Assembly (NCBI RefSeq): GCF_958431955.1 | Contig: NZ_CAUASN010000003.1 | Span: forward strand, 1-64,000 | From: an uncultured Adlercreutzia sp. | Lineage (GTDB): Bacteria > Actinomycetota > Coriobacteriia > Coriobacteriales > Eggerthellaceae | Reading direction: 5' to 3' | Length of the DNA: 64,000 bases | Part shown: positions 18,314-26,367 of the stretch, piece after piece | Position numbering within the stretch: position 1 is the stretch's first letter | How the letters are laid out: every line of letters begins with the position of its first letter | The notes under the pieces: generated by a model | The model's input: only the letters and a program-made list of their open reading frames with translations | Database searches by the model: none | Told to the model about the DNA's origin: nothing | Program-made: the position numbers and the translations under genes

Positions 18314-19039
18314 ATGAAGAAACGCACAAGGGAAAAAGTGGCCCTCCTGGTCTTCGCGCTGCTCGTCGTTCTCGGCGGCAGCGTGCTTCTGCGCTATTTC
18401 GAGACGGGCCGCCCCCTCAATATGGCCGCCACGGTGGTGGACGACGCCTTCGGGCAGATGAAGGGCTACACCGCCATCGTCTACGACGGCACCTTCGACA
18501 CCCTCGACGCCCTGCGCCCCGCCATGGACCACGAGGACATCGGCGCGGAGGAGCCCACGAGCCTCGGCGGCATGGTGCTCGCCGAGCTGTCGCGGCTGCC
18601 GCTGTCCATGCGCGAGAGGCCCGTGTACGCCTCGGACGTGCGCACGCTCTACGAGGAGAAGGGCGCCGGGGCCATCACGCTCGACGCCGCCGACCTGCGC
18701 CGCTACGAGGAGCCGACCATCCTCATGGCCGGCGACCGCAAGATCGGTGTTGTGGCCATCGACTACTACGCGTCCAAAAAGCAGCTCGAGAAGGTGCGCC
18801 GCGAGCTGACCGAGGCCGGAGCCCAGTCGCTCGTCTGCCTGGTGCCGCGCCTGTCGTGCCTGGCCACCATCGAGGGCTTCCAGGCGGTCATCGTGACCGA
18901 CGACGACCAGGCGACGCCCGGGGCGGGGGAGGGCAGCGAGGGCGCCCATATCGTGTACGCGCCCGAGCGCGGCTCGGTGGGCGTCGTGCTGCTCACGGCC
19001 CTGAACGTGCCCTCGTCGAAGGTGTACGCCTCGCTGTAG
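18314..19039 (+). CDS. Membrane-anchored extracytoplasmic protein of unknown function
   Basis: A 241-aa protein. The N-terminus has a KKRTREK positive cluster and a hydrophobic helix (about 8-25) that is a membrane anchor or uncleaved signal. The rest (about 30-241) is a soluble alpha/beta domain with alternating hydrophobic strands such as YTAIVYDGTFD and KIGVVAIDYY, presumably outside the membrane. I recognise no known family. There is no ribosome site; a perfect TATAAT sits 6 nt before the ATG, suggesting leaderless translation. A longer in-frame extension upstream passes through the hairpin and is not credible. Confidence 0.75.
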   Translation: MKKRTREKVALLVFALLVVLGGSVLLRYFETGRPLNMAATVVDDAFGQMKGYTAIVYDGTFDTLDALRPAMDHEDIGAEEPTSLGGMVLAELSRLPLSMRERPVYASDVRTLYEEKGAGAITLDAADLRRYEEPTILMAGDRKIGVVAIDYYASKKQLEKVRRELTEAGAQSLVCLVPRLSCLATIEGFQAVIVTDDDQATPGAGEGSEGAHIVYAPERGSVGVVLLTALNVPSSKVYASL

Positions 19040-19140
19040 GGCCCGTTCCGCCTGGTCTGGACCCGCTTCTGCCTTCTGCCGCTGGCTGGTTCCGGCCGCC
19101 ATTGGTTTCGGGCTTTGTTTCGGCTCAGTTAATAACTCAT

Positions 19141-19167
19141 CGTTTTGGAAAACGAGCGTCCTATAAT
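19141..19167 (+). promoter_or_regulatory. gdhA promoter with palindromic operator candidate
   Basis: A perfect 14-nt palindrome CGTTTTGGAAAACG (19141-19154) lies where the -35 should be, followed by the consensus -10 TATAAT (19162-19167). There is no good -35, so activation or repression by a dimeric regulator binding the palindrome is likely. The leader to the TTG start is about 55 nt. Confidence 0.6.
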
Positions 19168-19229
19168 GCGGCCAGAAGCCAGCGGGCGTGCGCGCGCCGC
19201 GGCGCCCCGACACGTCAAGGAGGTCCGCA

Positions 19230-20561
19230 TTGAGTTACGTCGATAACGTCATCGAGCAGGTGAAGGCGAAGAACGCCGAGCAGCCCGAGTTCATCCAGGC
19301 CGTCACCGAGGTGCTCCAGTCCCTCGAGCCGGTCATCGAGGCCCACCCCGAGTACGAGGCCGCGAGCCTCCTCGAGCGCATCGTGGAGCCCGAGCGCATC
19401 GTCATGTTCCGCGTGCCGTGGGTGGACGACGCCGGCAAGGTGCAGGTGAACCGCGGCTTCCGCGTGCAGTTCAACAGCGCCATCGGCCCCTACAAAGGGG
19501 GACTCCGCCTGCATCCGTCGGTGAACCTCGGCATCATCAAGTTCCTCGGCTTCGAGCAGATCTTCAAGAACAGCCTCACCACGCTGCCCATGGGCGGCGG
19601 CAAGGGTGGCTGCGACTTCGACCCGAAGGGCAAGTCCGACATGGAGGTCATGCGCTTCTGCCAGGCCTTCATGACCGAACTGCAGCGCCACATCGGCGCC
19701 GACACCGATGTGCCCGCCGGCGACATCGGCACGGGCGCCCGCGAGATCGGCTACATGTTCGGCCAGTACAAGAAGATCAAGAACGTCTTCGAGGGCGTGC
19801 TCACCGGCAAGGGCCTCTCCTTCGGCGGCTCGTTGGCCCGCACCGAGGCCACCGGCTACGGCCTCGTCTACATCGTGGAGGAGTACTTGCGCTGCCATGA
19901 CGACTCCTTCGCGGGCAAGACCGTGTGCGTGTCCGGCTCCGGCAACGTGGCCATCTACGCCACGCAGAAGGCCCAGCAGCTCGGTGCCAAGGTGGTCACC
20001 GTGTCCGACTCCACCGGTTGGGTGCACGATCCGGCTGGCATCGACGTGGAGCTGCTCAAGCAGGTGAAGGAAGTGGAGCGTGCCCGCCTCACCGAGTACG
20101 CCGCCCGCCGCGAGGGCGTGGAGTACCACGAGGGCCGCGGCGTGTGGGTCGTCCCCTGCGACATCGCGCTGCCCTGCGCCACCCAGAACGAGGTGCTCAT
20201 CGACGACGTGAAGACGCTCGTGGCCAACGGCTGCAAGATCCTCGCCGAGGGCGCGAACATGCCCACCACGCTGGATGCCACCGAGTACCTGCAGGAGCAG
20301 GGCGTCGTGTTCATCCCCGGCAAGGCCGCCAACGCCGGCGGCGTGGCCACCTCGGGCCTCGAGATGTCCCAGAACTCCGAGCGCCTCTCCTGGACCTTCG
20401 AGGAAGTGGACGCGAAGCTCAAGGGCATCATGGTGAGCATCTACCACGCCATCGACGACGCCGCCCGCCGCTACGGCCACGAGGGCAACTACGTCATGGG
20501 CGCCAACATCGCCGGCTTCGAGAAGGTCGCCGATGCCATGATGGCCCAGGGCATCGTGTAG
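19230..20561 (+). CDS. gdhA: Glutamate dehydrogenase (NADP-type, hexameric)
   Basis: A 443-aa glutamate dehydrogenase interconverting glutamate and 2-oxoglutarate plus ammonia. Conserved pieces include GPYKGGLRLHPSVN with the substrate-binding lysine, LPMGGGKGG with the catalytic-region lysine, PAGDIGTGAREIGYMFGQYK, and the nucleotide-binding VSGSGNVAIYA. The length matches the bacterial hexameric class. The start is TTG at 19230, chosen because AAGGAGG lies about 6 nt before it and it gives the normal N-terminus; earlier starts in frame lack a ribosome site. It has its own promoter with a palindrome and a strong terminator. Confidence 0.96.
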   Translation: MSYVDNVIEQVKAKNAEQPEFIQAVTEVLQSLEPVIEAHPEYEAASLLERIVEPERIVMFRVPWVDDAGKVQVNRGFRVQFNSAIGPYKGGLRLHPSVNLGIIKFLGFEQIFKNSLTTLPMGGGKGGCDFDPKGKSDMEVMRFCQAFMTELQRHIGADTDVPAGDIGTGAREIGYMFGQYKKIKNVFEGVLTGKGLSFGGSLARTEATGYGLVYIVEEYLRCHDDSFAGKTVCVSGSGNVAIYATQKAQQLGAKVVTVSDSTGWVHDPAGIDVELLKQVKEVERARLTEYAARREGVEYHEGRGVWVVPCDIALPCATQNEVLIDDVKTLVANGCKILAEGANMPTTLDATEYLQEQGVVFIPGKAANAGGVATSGLEMSQNSERLSWTFEEVDAKLKGIMVSIYHAIDDAARRYGHEGNYVMGANIAGFEKVADAMMAQGIV

Positions 20562-20653
20562 GGACGCCCGCTTACGCCGACCTACCGCTCGCGGGTGCGA
20601 GAAGAGCCCCGAAGACCGGGCTCGATCCAGACCCGCCGGTTCTCCGCCCCGTT

Positions 20654-20689
20654 ACCGCCGCTCGCATCTTGCGGGCGGCGGTTTTTTTT
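20654..20689 (+). terminator. Terminator of gdhA
   Basis: A 13-bp stem ACCGCCGCTCGCA / TGCGGGCGGCGGT with one G-T pair, a 3-nt loop, and a run of T. Confidence 0.92.
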
Positions 20690-20850
20690 GCGGCTCGTTC
20701 GCTTGTCGAGGGGCGTTCGGGTTCTGTCTTTGGGACGGTATGCGAGACGCGCGGCTTTAGTGCCGTTCTGCCCTCCACTGGGCGCGCTGGGGGGGGGCAC
20801 CTGCTGCGTGCCGCAGGATGTCGAAAAGTCGCCCTTTTCATCCGCTGGTG

Positions 20851-21028
20851 CGAAAAAGCGCCGCTTAACGACGGAAAGTCGCCCTGCTGCGAGGCGACTT
20901 TCCGCACAATTCGTCTATGGGAGCAAAGCGACCTGGGGAAACGCGATCAGAGTGAGCCGCTTTGCCACACCAGGTGTGCCGTGAGCGCCCCAACGGGCGA
21001 CTTTCCGTGCATCGGCGGCGCTTTTTCG
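20851..21028. repeat. 178-bp inverted-repeat element (MITE-like)
   Basis: Arms of 34 nt (20851-20884 and 20995-21028) are inverted complements, with 14 identical outer bases (CGAAAAAGCGCCGC) and 13 identical inner ones (CGGAAAGTCGCCC) flanking a variable 7. Inside, GGCGACTTTCCG (20893-20904) can pair locally with the left arm, and GCAAAGCG / CGCTTTGC form another hairpin. No gene is evident in it. The 500-bp gap between gdhA and hypA otherwise holds only the gdhA terminator and unassigned sequence. Confidence 0.75.
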
Positions 21029-21068
21029 ACGCGGGACGGGAGGATCGCGGCGGTTTCGGCTGCGCGCC

Positions 21069-21440
21069 TCAAGCGGCGGCCTCGTCGCGGGTGGTGATAT
21101 CGATGGACTCGATGAGGAACTCGTTGCCGGAGGCGAACTGGTACTCGCGGGAACCGCACTGGGGGCAGGAGAGGGGCTCGCCGCTGTGAAGGTCGACGCG
21201 GTAGCCCGCGTCGCAGTCCTTGCAGGTAACCATCACGGGAACCGTGAGGAAGGAGACCGTGCAGTTTTCGGCTATGGTCCCGCGGGTCAGGTAATGGAAG
21301 AAGCTGTCGAACATATCCTCGATGATGTCGCGCATCTCCCCGATGACCATGGTGACTCCGTCGACGGATACGGCGTCGGCGTCGCGGGCCACGTCGAGGA
21401 CGGTGTCCACGACCTCGGTGCACAGTGCCATCTCGTGAAT
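21069..21440 (-). CDS. hypA: HypA-like nickel chaperone (apparent ATT start)
   Basis: A 123-aa protein resembling HypA/HybF, which delivers nickel to NiFe hydrogenase or urease. The zinc-binding pair CKDC ... CPQC (spaced 18 residues) is clear. HypA requires an N-terminal Met-His-Glu, with His2 binding nickel. The first ATG (21431) would miss this, but three codons upstream the frame reads ATT-CAC-GAG-ATG, preceded by AAAGGAG with 5-nt spacing, giving M-H-E-M. The ATG would be 14 nt from the site. I therefore place the start at the ATT at 21440. Neither hypB nor hydrogenase genes are adjacent. Confidence 0.8.
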   Translation of the reverse strand: MHEMALCTEVVDTVLDVARDADAVSVDGVTMVIGEMRDIIEDMFDSFFHYLTRGTIAENCTVSFLTVPVMVTCKDCDAGYRVDLHSGEPLSCPQCGSREYQFASGNEFLIESIDITTRDEAAA

Positions 21441-21507
21441 GGCGGCTCCTTTCCGTAAAGGGGGGGCGCCCCCGCCTGGGACAGGGGCGCTAAGGGAGGG
21501 CTGAATA

Positions 21508-22617
21508 TTAGCTGAACTGTAGGCCGGCGGCCTCGCCCTCGGCGACGCGGGCGGCCATGGCTTCCTGGCTCTCGATATCGAACAGGTAGCCCTTGCTGGC
21601 GCGGACGCGGGCCTTCTTCTCGTAGTAGTCGGCGAGATCCTCGGGGATCTCGAGGTGCTCGGATACCGGCTTCATCTTGAGGCCGCGCACGCCCTGGGGG
21701 CACACGGTGGCGCACTGCCCGCAGCGCACGCAGGCGCTGTCGACGATGGGGTAGCCCTCGTCGTCCATGGTGATGGCGAGCATGGGGCACTGCTTCTCGC
21801 ACATGCCGCACTTGATGCAGTCGTCCTTCTTGTGGACGAGCTCGAAGTGGCTGCAGTCGGCAAGGGCCGGGCCGCCGTTGAGCTTGCGGACGGCACCCAC
21901 GTAGAGGCAGCAGTCGGCATGGCAGCTGCAGATGTTCTCGGCCTCCTTGGTGTAGAGGCAGTCGAGGACCATGCCCTCATCGACGGAGCGCTGCAGAAGG
22001 GCCTCGGCCTCGTCGCGCGTCAGCTCGCGGCCGGCACCGATCTCGATGAACCACTCGGCCTGCTTGCCGGTGACCAGGCAGGTCTCCATGGGGTGGTTGC
22101 AGTCGCGCATGCCGTCGCCGAACAGCTCCATGGCCTCCTGGGTGTTGGTGGCCTCGCCCTCGCGGATGAGGGTGCTCACGCGGCACATGCAGGGCGAGAC
22201 GGCGAAGGTGTCGTGGCGGTCGAGGATGGCGTGCCAGTCGTCGTCCTCGGTGTAGTCGCCGTCGACGACGATGCTCAGGTCGACCGGCACGGTGCGGTAC
22301 ATGGTGTACTTCGCATCGAGGAAGGTGAAGGGCGTTCCAGCGCCGGCGTTGAGGTCCTTCAGGCCGATGTGCTCGGTGTCGAAGTTCTGGACGTAGGCCT
22401 CGTAGTAGCCGTACTCGCTGTCGAGGGTGAGGAACTTGGGCGTGCCGTTGTCGTAGATGCGGCGCAAAAGCGCGCGGTCGTCGAGCGCGTTGCAGATGGC
22501 GAGGCACTCGTCCTCGGCGCGCCCCGACGCCTCGGCGAACTCGGCGGCAGGGAAGTTGCGGTAGTGGGGCATCTGACTGTAGGCGAGGGCCTCGTCCTCG
22601 CTGAACAAGTAGGGCAT
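21508..22617 (-). CDS. Ferredoxin-like protein with two [4Fe-4S] motifs, probably 5'-truncated
   Basis: A 369-aa iron-sulfur protein. The C-terminal half has two classical [4Fe-4S] motifs, CIKCGMCEKQCP and CVRCGQCATVCP. The middle holds further Cys clusters (SPCMCR, CNHPMETCL, ENICSCHADCC), a pattern seen in multi-cysteine ferredoxin-like proteins of anaerobes whose exact role is not established. The first ATG has no ribosome site, and plausible coding sequence in the same frame continues upstream for about 15 codons (to near 22660) before meeting an in-frame stop. A deletion or rearrangement probably removed the true start. It lies downstream-facing toward hypA on the same strand. Confidence 0.75.
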   Translation of the reverse strand: MPYLFSEDEALAYSQMPHYRNFPAAEFAEASGRAEDECLAICNALDDRALLRRIYDNGTPKFLTLDSEYGYYEAYVQNFDTEHIGLKDLNAGAGTPFTFLDAKYTMYRTVPVDLSIVVDGDYTEDDDWHAILDRHDTFAVSPCMCRVSTLIREGEATNTQEAMELFGDGMRDCNHPMETCLVTGKQAEWFIEIGAGRELTRDEAEALLQRSVDEGMVLDCLYTKEAENICSCHADCCLYVGAVRKLNGGPALADCSHFELVHKKDDCIKCGMCEKQCPMLAITMDDEGYPIVDSACVRCGQCATVCPQGVRGLKMKPVSEHLEIPEDLADYYEKKARVRASKGYLFDIESQEAMAARVAEGEAAGLQFS

Positions 22618-22670
22618 GAGATCGAGCTGGTGATCCTTGGTGATGTAGGAGCCGAATCCGGCGACTTCTG

Positions 22671-22751
22671 GTGAAGGCGGCGGCGCTGGCCATCAAGAAG
22701 CAGGCGGAGGTTCGCAAGGGGGCCGAGCTGTTCTCGGTTGTGGGCGCCTAG
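22671..22751 (+). pseudogene. Possible C-terminal gene remnant
   Basis: A short plus-strand open stretch of 26 codons ending in TAG, translating to a charged helical tail (about VKAAALAIKKQAEVRKG then AELFSVVGA). It has no ribosome site and no start of its own. It begins exactly where the plausible coding frame of the minus-strand ferredoxin-like gene ends, so it may be the 3' end of a gene fused here by a deletion. The source gene is not recognised. Confidence 0.35.
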
Positions 22752-22954
22752 CTCTCTGCGCACCCGTGATGCAGCGATGCGCCCAATGGGGGTCGCCGGA
22801 GAAAGAGATCGATGGCGATTCAGGAGGATATCGAGGCGCTTCTCGTTTCCCCATGCCGATAAGGGCTACTGCGCGTCCTGAGGGGGCGCCCCTCGCAGCG
22901 GACGAGCTTCCGCTTGCACTCGCACTGCCGCGGAATGCCCGAGAATATAAGAGG

Positions 22955-22978
22955 CGAACCGATGTTCCATGATATACT
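22955..22978 (+). promoter_or_regulatory. SOS box and -10 of the Y-family polymerase gene
   Basis: CGAACCGATGTTCC (22955-22968) carries the exact GAAC-N4-GTTC LexA core, immediately followed by the -10 TATACT (22973-22978). The ATG at 22985 is only 6 nt further, so the mRNA should be leaderless and its promoter fully covered by LexA. Confidence 0.8.
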
Positions 22979-22984
22979 GCGGGC

Positions 22985-24316
22985 ATGGAACAAGAGCGCA
23001 CATACGTTTGCATTGATCTGAAGAGCTTCTACGCCTCGGTGGAGTGCGTCGCGCGCGGGTTTGATCCCATGGAGACCAAGCTCGTGGTGGCCGACCCCAC
23101 GCGCTCGGAGATGACCATCTGTTTGGCGGTGAGCCCCGCCATGAAGGCGGCCGGCGTGCGGAACCGCTGCCGGCTCCACGAGATTCCGAAGGGGATGGAG
23201 TTCATCACTGCACGCCCGCGCATGAAAACGTACATGCAGGTGTCGGCAGATATTTACGCTACCTACCTGCGCTACGTGAGTCCTGACGACATCCACCCGT
23301 ACTCCATCGACGAGTGCTTCATCGATGCGACGCCCTACCTGGAGCTCTACGGCATGGACGCGCGCGGATTCGCCGACACCCTGCGGGCCGCCGTGAAGGC
23401 CGAGACGGGCATCCCCGCCACGGCGGGCATCGGGCCGAACCTGTTCCTCGCGAAGGTGGCGCTCGATATTTCCGCCAAGCATGCCGCCGACGGCATCGGC
23501 GAGCTCACCGAGCGAACCTTCCGCGAGCAGATCTGGCCGCACCGGCCCATCACCGACATCTGGAACATCGGCCCGGGCATTGCGCGGCGGCTGGCGAAGT
23601 ACCGCGTGTTCGATTTACGCGGCGTGACCGAGATGGACCCCGATGTGCTCTACGGGGAGTTCGGGGTGAACGCCGAGTACCTCATCGATCACGCCTGGGG
23701 CCTGGAGCCCTGCACCATCGCCGAGATAAAGGCCTACGAGCCGGAGACGACCTCGCTCATGAACGGGCAGATTCTGCCCTGCGGCTACAGCTTCGACGAC
23801 ACCCTCATGGTCCTGCGCGAGATGGTGGACGACACGGTGCTCGATTTGGTGGACAAGCACCTGGTGACCGACCATATCTCGCTGCACGTGAGCTATGTGC
23901 GCGACGCGCGGATCGACGGCGCGGCCGCAGGCGGGCTCTTCGAGGGCGGCCATGGCCTGCGCCGGGCAGACGGCCGCAGCGGCCCGCACGGGGGAGGATC
24001 GCGCAAGATTCCCGAGCGCACGAACTCCTTCGCGAAGCTGCTCGGGTATGTGGAGGCGCTCTTCCGCGAGACGGTGGATCCGGCGCGCACCATGCGCAAG
24101 ATCAGCGTCGGCTTCGGGAACTTGGTGGACGAGGATCTGGCCACAGCGGACCTGTTCACCGACGTGGAAGCGGCCGCCCGCGAGCGGCGGCGCCAGGAGG
24201 CGGTGCTCGCGGTGAAGGGGAAGTTCGGGAAGAACGCGCTCATCAAGGGCGTGAGCCTGAGGGAGCACGCCCTCGGCCGCGAGCGCAACGAGATGGTGGG
24301 AGGCCACCATGGCTAG
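22985..24316 (+). CDS. Y-family DNA polymerase (UvrX/UmuC-like)
   Basis: A 443-aa error-prone translesion polymerase. The palm carries D11 in CIDLKSFYASVE and D109-E110 in YSIDECFID. A thumb helix-hairpin-helix WNIGPGIARRL is seen near 195. The C-terminal little-finger domain ends with KGKFGKNALIKG and RERNEMVGGHHG, the signature of the UvrX/YqjW group found on Gram-positive chromosomes, plasmids and phages. It overlaps the next gene, a YolD-like protein, by 8 nt, the usual partner of this group. Controlled by a LexA box; no ribosome site, so probably leaderless. Confidence 0.93.
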   Translation: MEQERTYVCIDLKSFYASVECVARGFDPMETKLVVADPTRSEMTICLAVSPAMKAAGVRNRCRLHEIPKGMEFITARPRMKTYMQVSADIYATYLRYVSPDDIHPYSIDECFIDATPYLELYGMDARGFADTLRAAVKAETGIPATAGIGPNLFLAKVALDISAKHAADGIGELTERTFREQIWPHRPITDIWNIGPGIARRLAKYRVFDLRGVTEMDPDVLYGEFGVNAEYLIDHAWGLEPCTIAEIKAYEPETTSLMNGQILPCGYSFDDTLMVLREMVDDTVLDLVDKHLVTDHISLHVSYVRDARIDGAAAGGLFEGGHGLRRADGRSGPHGGGSRKIPERTNSFAKLLGYVEALFRETVDPARTMRKISVGFGNLVDEDLATADLFTDVEAAARERRRQEAVLAVKGKFGKNALIKGVSLREHALGRERNEMVGGHHG

Positions 24317-24746
24317 GGGAGGGGCCTTCGAGAACCTCGTCTGGGAAGGGGTGGGAGAAGCCGCGGTCGGCGGAGGCGCCGTAAGAGAAGGCGCACCGCA
24401 GGGCATCGACCGGCCCGTCCCCGCGGGCCTGGGGCGGCCCCACCCTGACCGCGCCCGGCAGTTCTCGCCCTTCGCCGCCCTGCGCGGTTACTACGAGCTC
24501 GTGCACGAGCGGGAGCAGGTGGTCGAGCCGCGCCAACCTCTTTCCGAGGAGGAGGCCCGCACCCTCGATGAGGCCGTCGCGAGCCTCCGCCGCGGCGCTA
24601 TGGTGAAAGCCGTCTTTTACGAAAAAGACGCTTACCGAACCATTGTCGGGACAGTGAGCCAGGTTGATATGATCTATCATGACCTATGGATTGTACGGAC
24701 GCGCATTCCGTTTGCGAGCTTGTGCGCCTTGGAAGTCGTCGGCTGA
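24309..24746 (+). CDS. YolD-like protein
   Basis: A 145-aa protein. After a variable, Gly-rich N-terminal 45 residues comes the YolD-like domain: RQFSPFAALRGYYELVHERE followed by an acidic helix (LSEEEARTLDEAV) and a beta-strand region ending in the WIVRTRIPFASLCALEV pattern. YolD-like proteins are regularly encoded beside UvrX-type polymerases and are thought to act as accessory or regulatory subunits. The ATG overlaps the end of the polymerase gene by 8 nt, so they are co-transcribed and translationally coupled under the same SOS promoter. Confidence 0.85.
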   Translation: MARGGAFENLVWEGVGEAAVGGGAVREGAPQGIDRPVPAGLGRPHPDRARQFSPFAALRGYYELVHEREQVVEPRQPLSEEEARTLDEAVASLRRGAMVKAVFYEKDAYRTIVGTVSQVDMIYHDLWIVRTRIPFASLCALEVVG

Positions 24747-24758
24747 GAGGATTGCCCT

Positions 24759-26309
24759 ATGAGCAACGAGATCAAGTGCCCCCATTGCGGGAAGGCCTTC
24801 ACCGTGGACGAGAGCGGGTACGCGGCCATTCTGAACCAAGTGCGCGACCAGGAGTTCCAGCGGGAACTGGCAGACCGCGAGCGGTTGCTGGACGAGAGCC
24901 GCGCCAAGGAGATCGAGCTTGCCCGCGCCCAGGTGCGCGACGAGATGAGCCGCCAGCTGAGCGAGAGCCGGGAGAAGAGCGCCGCCGAGCTCGCGGAGGA
25001 GCAGCGGAAGCTGGCCGCCCAGACCGAGCAGTTCAAGGCCCAGGCGAGCGAGTTCAGGTTGTCGGCTCAGGCCGAGAAGGCCGATCTGGAAAAGCAGCTC
25101 GCCGCGTTGCGGGCGCAGCTGGCCGCGCAGACGAGCGAGGCCGAGACGGCGCGCAAGCTGGCGGTGTCCGACGCCATTGCGGCCGAGGCGGAGAAGCTGC
25201 GCGCCGCCGAGCGCGAGCGCGACGAGCTGGCCCAGCGCCTCGAGGCCCAGCAGCGCCAGGCGGTCGTGGAGTCGCAGCTGGCGGTGCAGCAGGCCGAGGC
25301 GCGCGCGAAGGACGCCCAGGTGGCCGTGGAGCGCGAGCGCGACGAGCTGCGCGCTCAGGTGGAACGCGAGAAGGACGCGCTCGTGCGCGTGCAGGCCGAG
25401 CACAAGGCCGACCTGGCCGAGCGGATGCGCCTGAAGGACGAGCAGATCGCCGACCGCGAGCGCGAGATCGAGCGCATCCAGGACATGAAGGCGCGCCTGT
25501 CCACGAAGATGCTCGGCGAGACGCTGGAGCAGCACTGCGAGATCGAGTTCAACCGCCTGCGCCCCACGGCCTTCCCGCGCGCCTACTTCGAGAAGGACAA
25601 CGAGGTGGTGGAGGGCACCAAGGGCGACTTCGTCTTCCGCGACTTCGACGAGGAGGGCAACGAGATCGTCTCCATCATGTTCGAGATGAAGAACGAGGCC
25701 GACGACTCCACGCACAAGAAGACCAACGAGTCGCACTTCAAGAAGCTCGATAGCGATCGTGCGAAGAAGGGCTGCGAGTACGCGGTGCTCGTGTCGCTGC
25801 TCGAGCCGGACAACGAGCTGTACAACGCCGGCATCACCGACGTGTCCTACCGCTACGATAAGATGTACGTCATCCGCCCGCAGTTCTTCATCCCGCTCAT
25901 CACGCTTTTGCGCAACGCGGCGCTCTCGTCGCTGCAGTACCGCCGCGAGCTCGCGCTCGTGCGCCAGCAGAACATCGACGTGACCAACTTCGAGGACCAG
26001 CTGGCCGACTTCAAGGACAAGTTCGGCCGCAACTACCGCATCGCCTCCGACAAGTTCCGCAAGGCCATCGAGGAGATCGACAAGTCCATCGACCATCTGC
26101 AGAAGATCAAGGACAACCTGCTCGGCAGCGAGAACCAGCTGCGCCTGGCCAACGACAAGGCCGAGGATCTCACGGTGAAGAAGCTCACCCGCAAGAACCC
26201 CACCATGAAGGCCCTGCTGGACGAGGCCCGCGACGCCAAGGCAGCGGGTCGCGCCGACGCTGTAAGCGACGGCGAGGTCGTGGACGCCGAGCCTCTGGAT
26301 GAGGACTAG
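24759..26309 (+). CDS. DUF2130 domain protein with long coiled coil
   Basis: A 516-aa protein. The first residues hold a CPHCGKAF zinc-ribbon half. Residues about 28-250 are an uninterrupted Glu/Ala/Arg-rich coiled coil. The DUF2130 domain follows (about 255-400), with GETLEQHCEIEFNRL, GTKGDFVFRDFDEEGNEI and FEMKNEADDSTH, which contains D-x(n)-E-x-K residues reminiscent of PD-(D/E)XK nucleases. The tail has a second helical section. Function is unknown. It begins 12 bp after the YolD-like gene on the same strand and may be read from the SOS promoter. Confidence 0.85.
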   Translation: MSNEIKCPHCGKAFTVDESGYAAILNQVRDQEFQRELADRERLLDESRAKEIELARAQVRDEMSRQLSESREKSAAELAEEQRKLAAQTEQFKAQASEFRLSAQAEKADLEKQLAALRAQLAAQTSEAETARKLAVSDAIAAEAEKLRAAERERDELAQRLEAQQRQAVVESQLAVQQAEARAKDAQVAVERERDELRAQVEREKDALVRVQAEHKADLAERMRLKDEQIADREREIERIQDMKARLSTKMLGETLEQHCEIEFNRLRPTAFPRAYFEKDNEVVEGTKGDFVFRDFDEEGNEIVSIMFEMKNEADDSTHKKTNESHFKKLDSDRAKKGCEYAVLVSLLEPDNELYNAGITDVSYRYDKMYVIRPQFFIPLITLLRNAALSSLQYRRELALVRQQNIDVTNFEDQLADFKDKFGRNYRIASDKFRKAIEEIDKSIDHLQKIKDNLLGSENQLRLANDKAEDLTVKKLTRKNPTMKALLDEARDAKAAGRADAVSDGEVVDAEPLDED

Positions 26310-26367
26310 AGAGGCTCCGGCTCTACGGAAACGGGTTAAATCCGAGTCTGTAATGGAAGCCTCGAGG

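Noticed and set aside
20572..20907. Minus-strand 111-codon frame between gdhA and hypA
   Set aside because: It runs through the gdhA terminator and into the inverted-repeat element, has no ribosome site and an Arg/Ser/Pro-rich translation.
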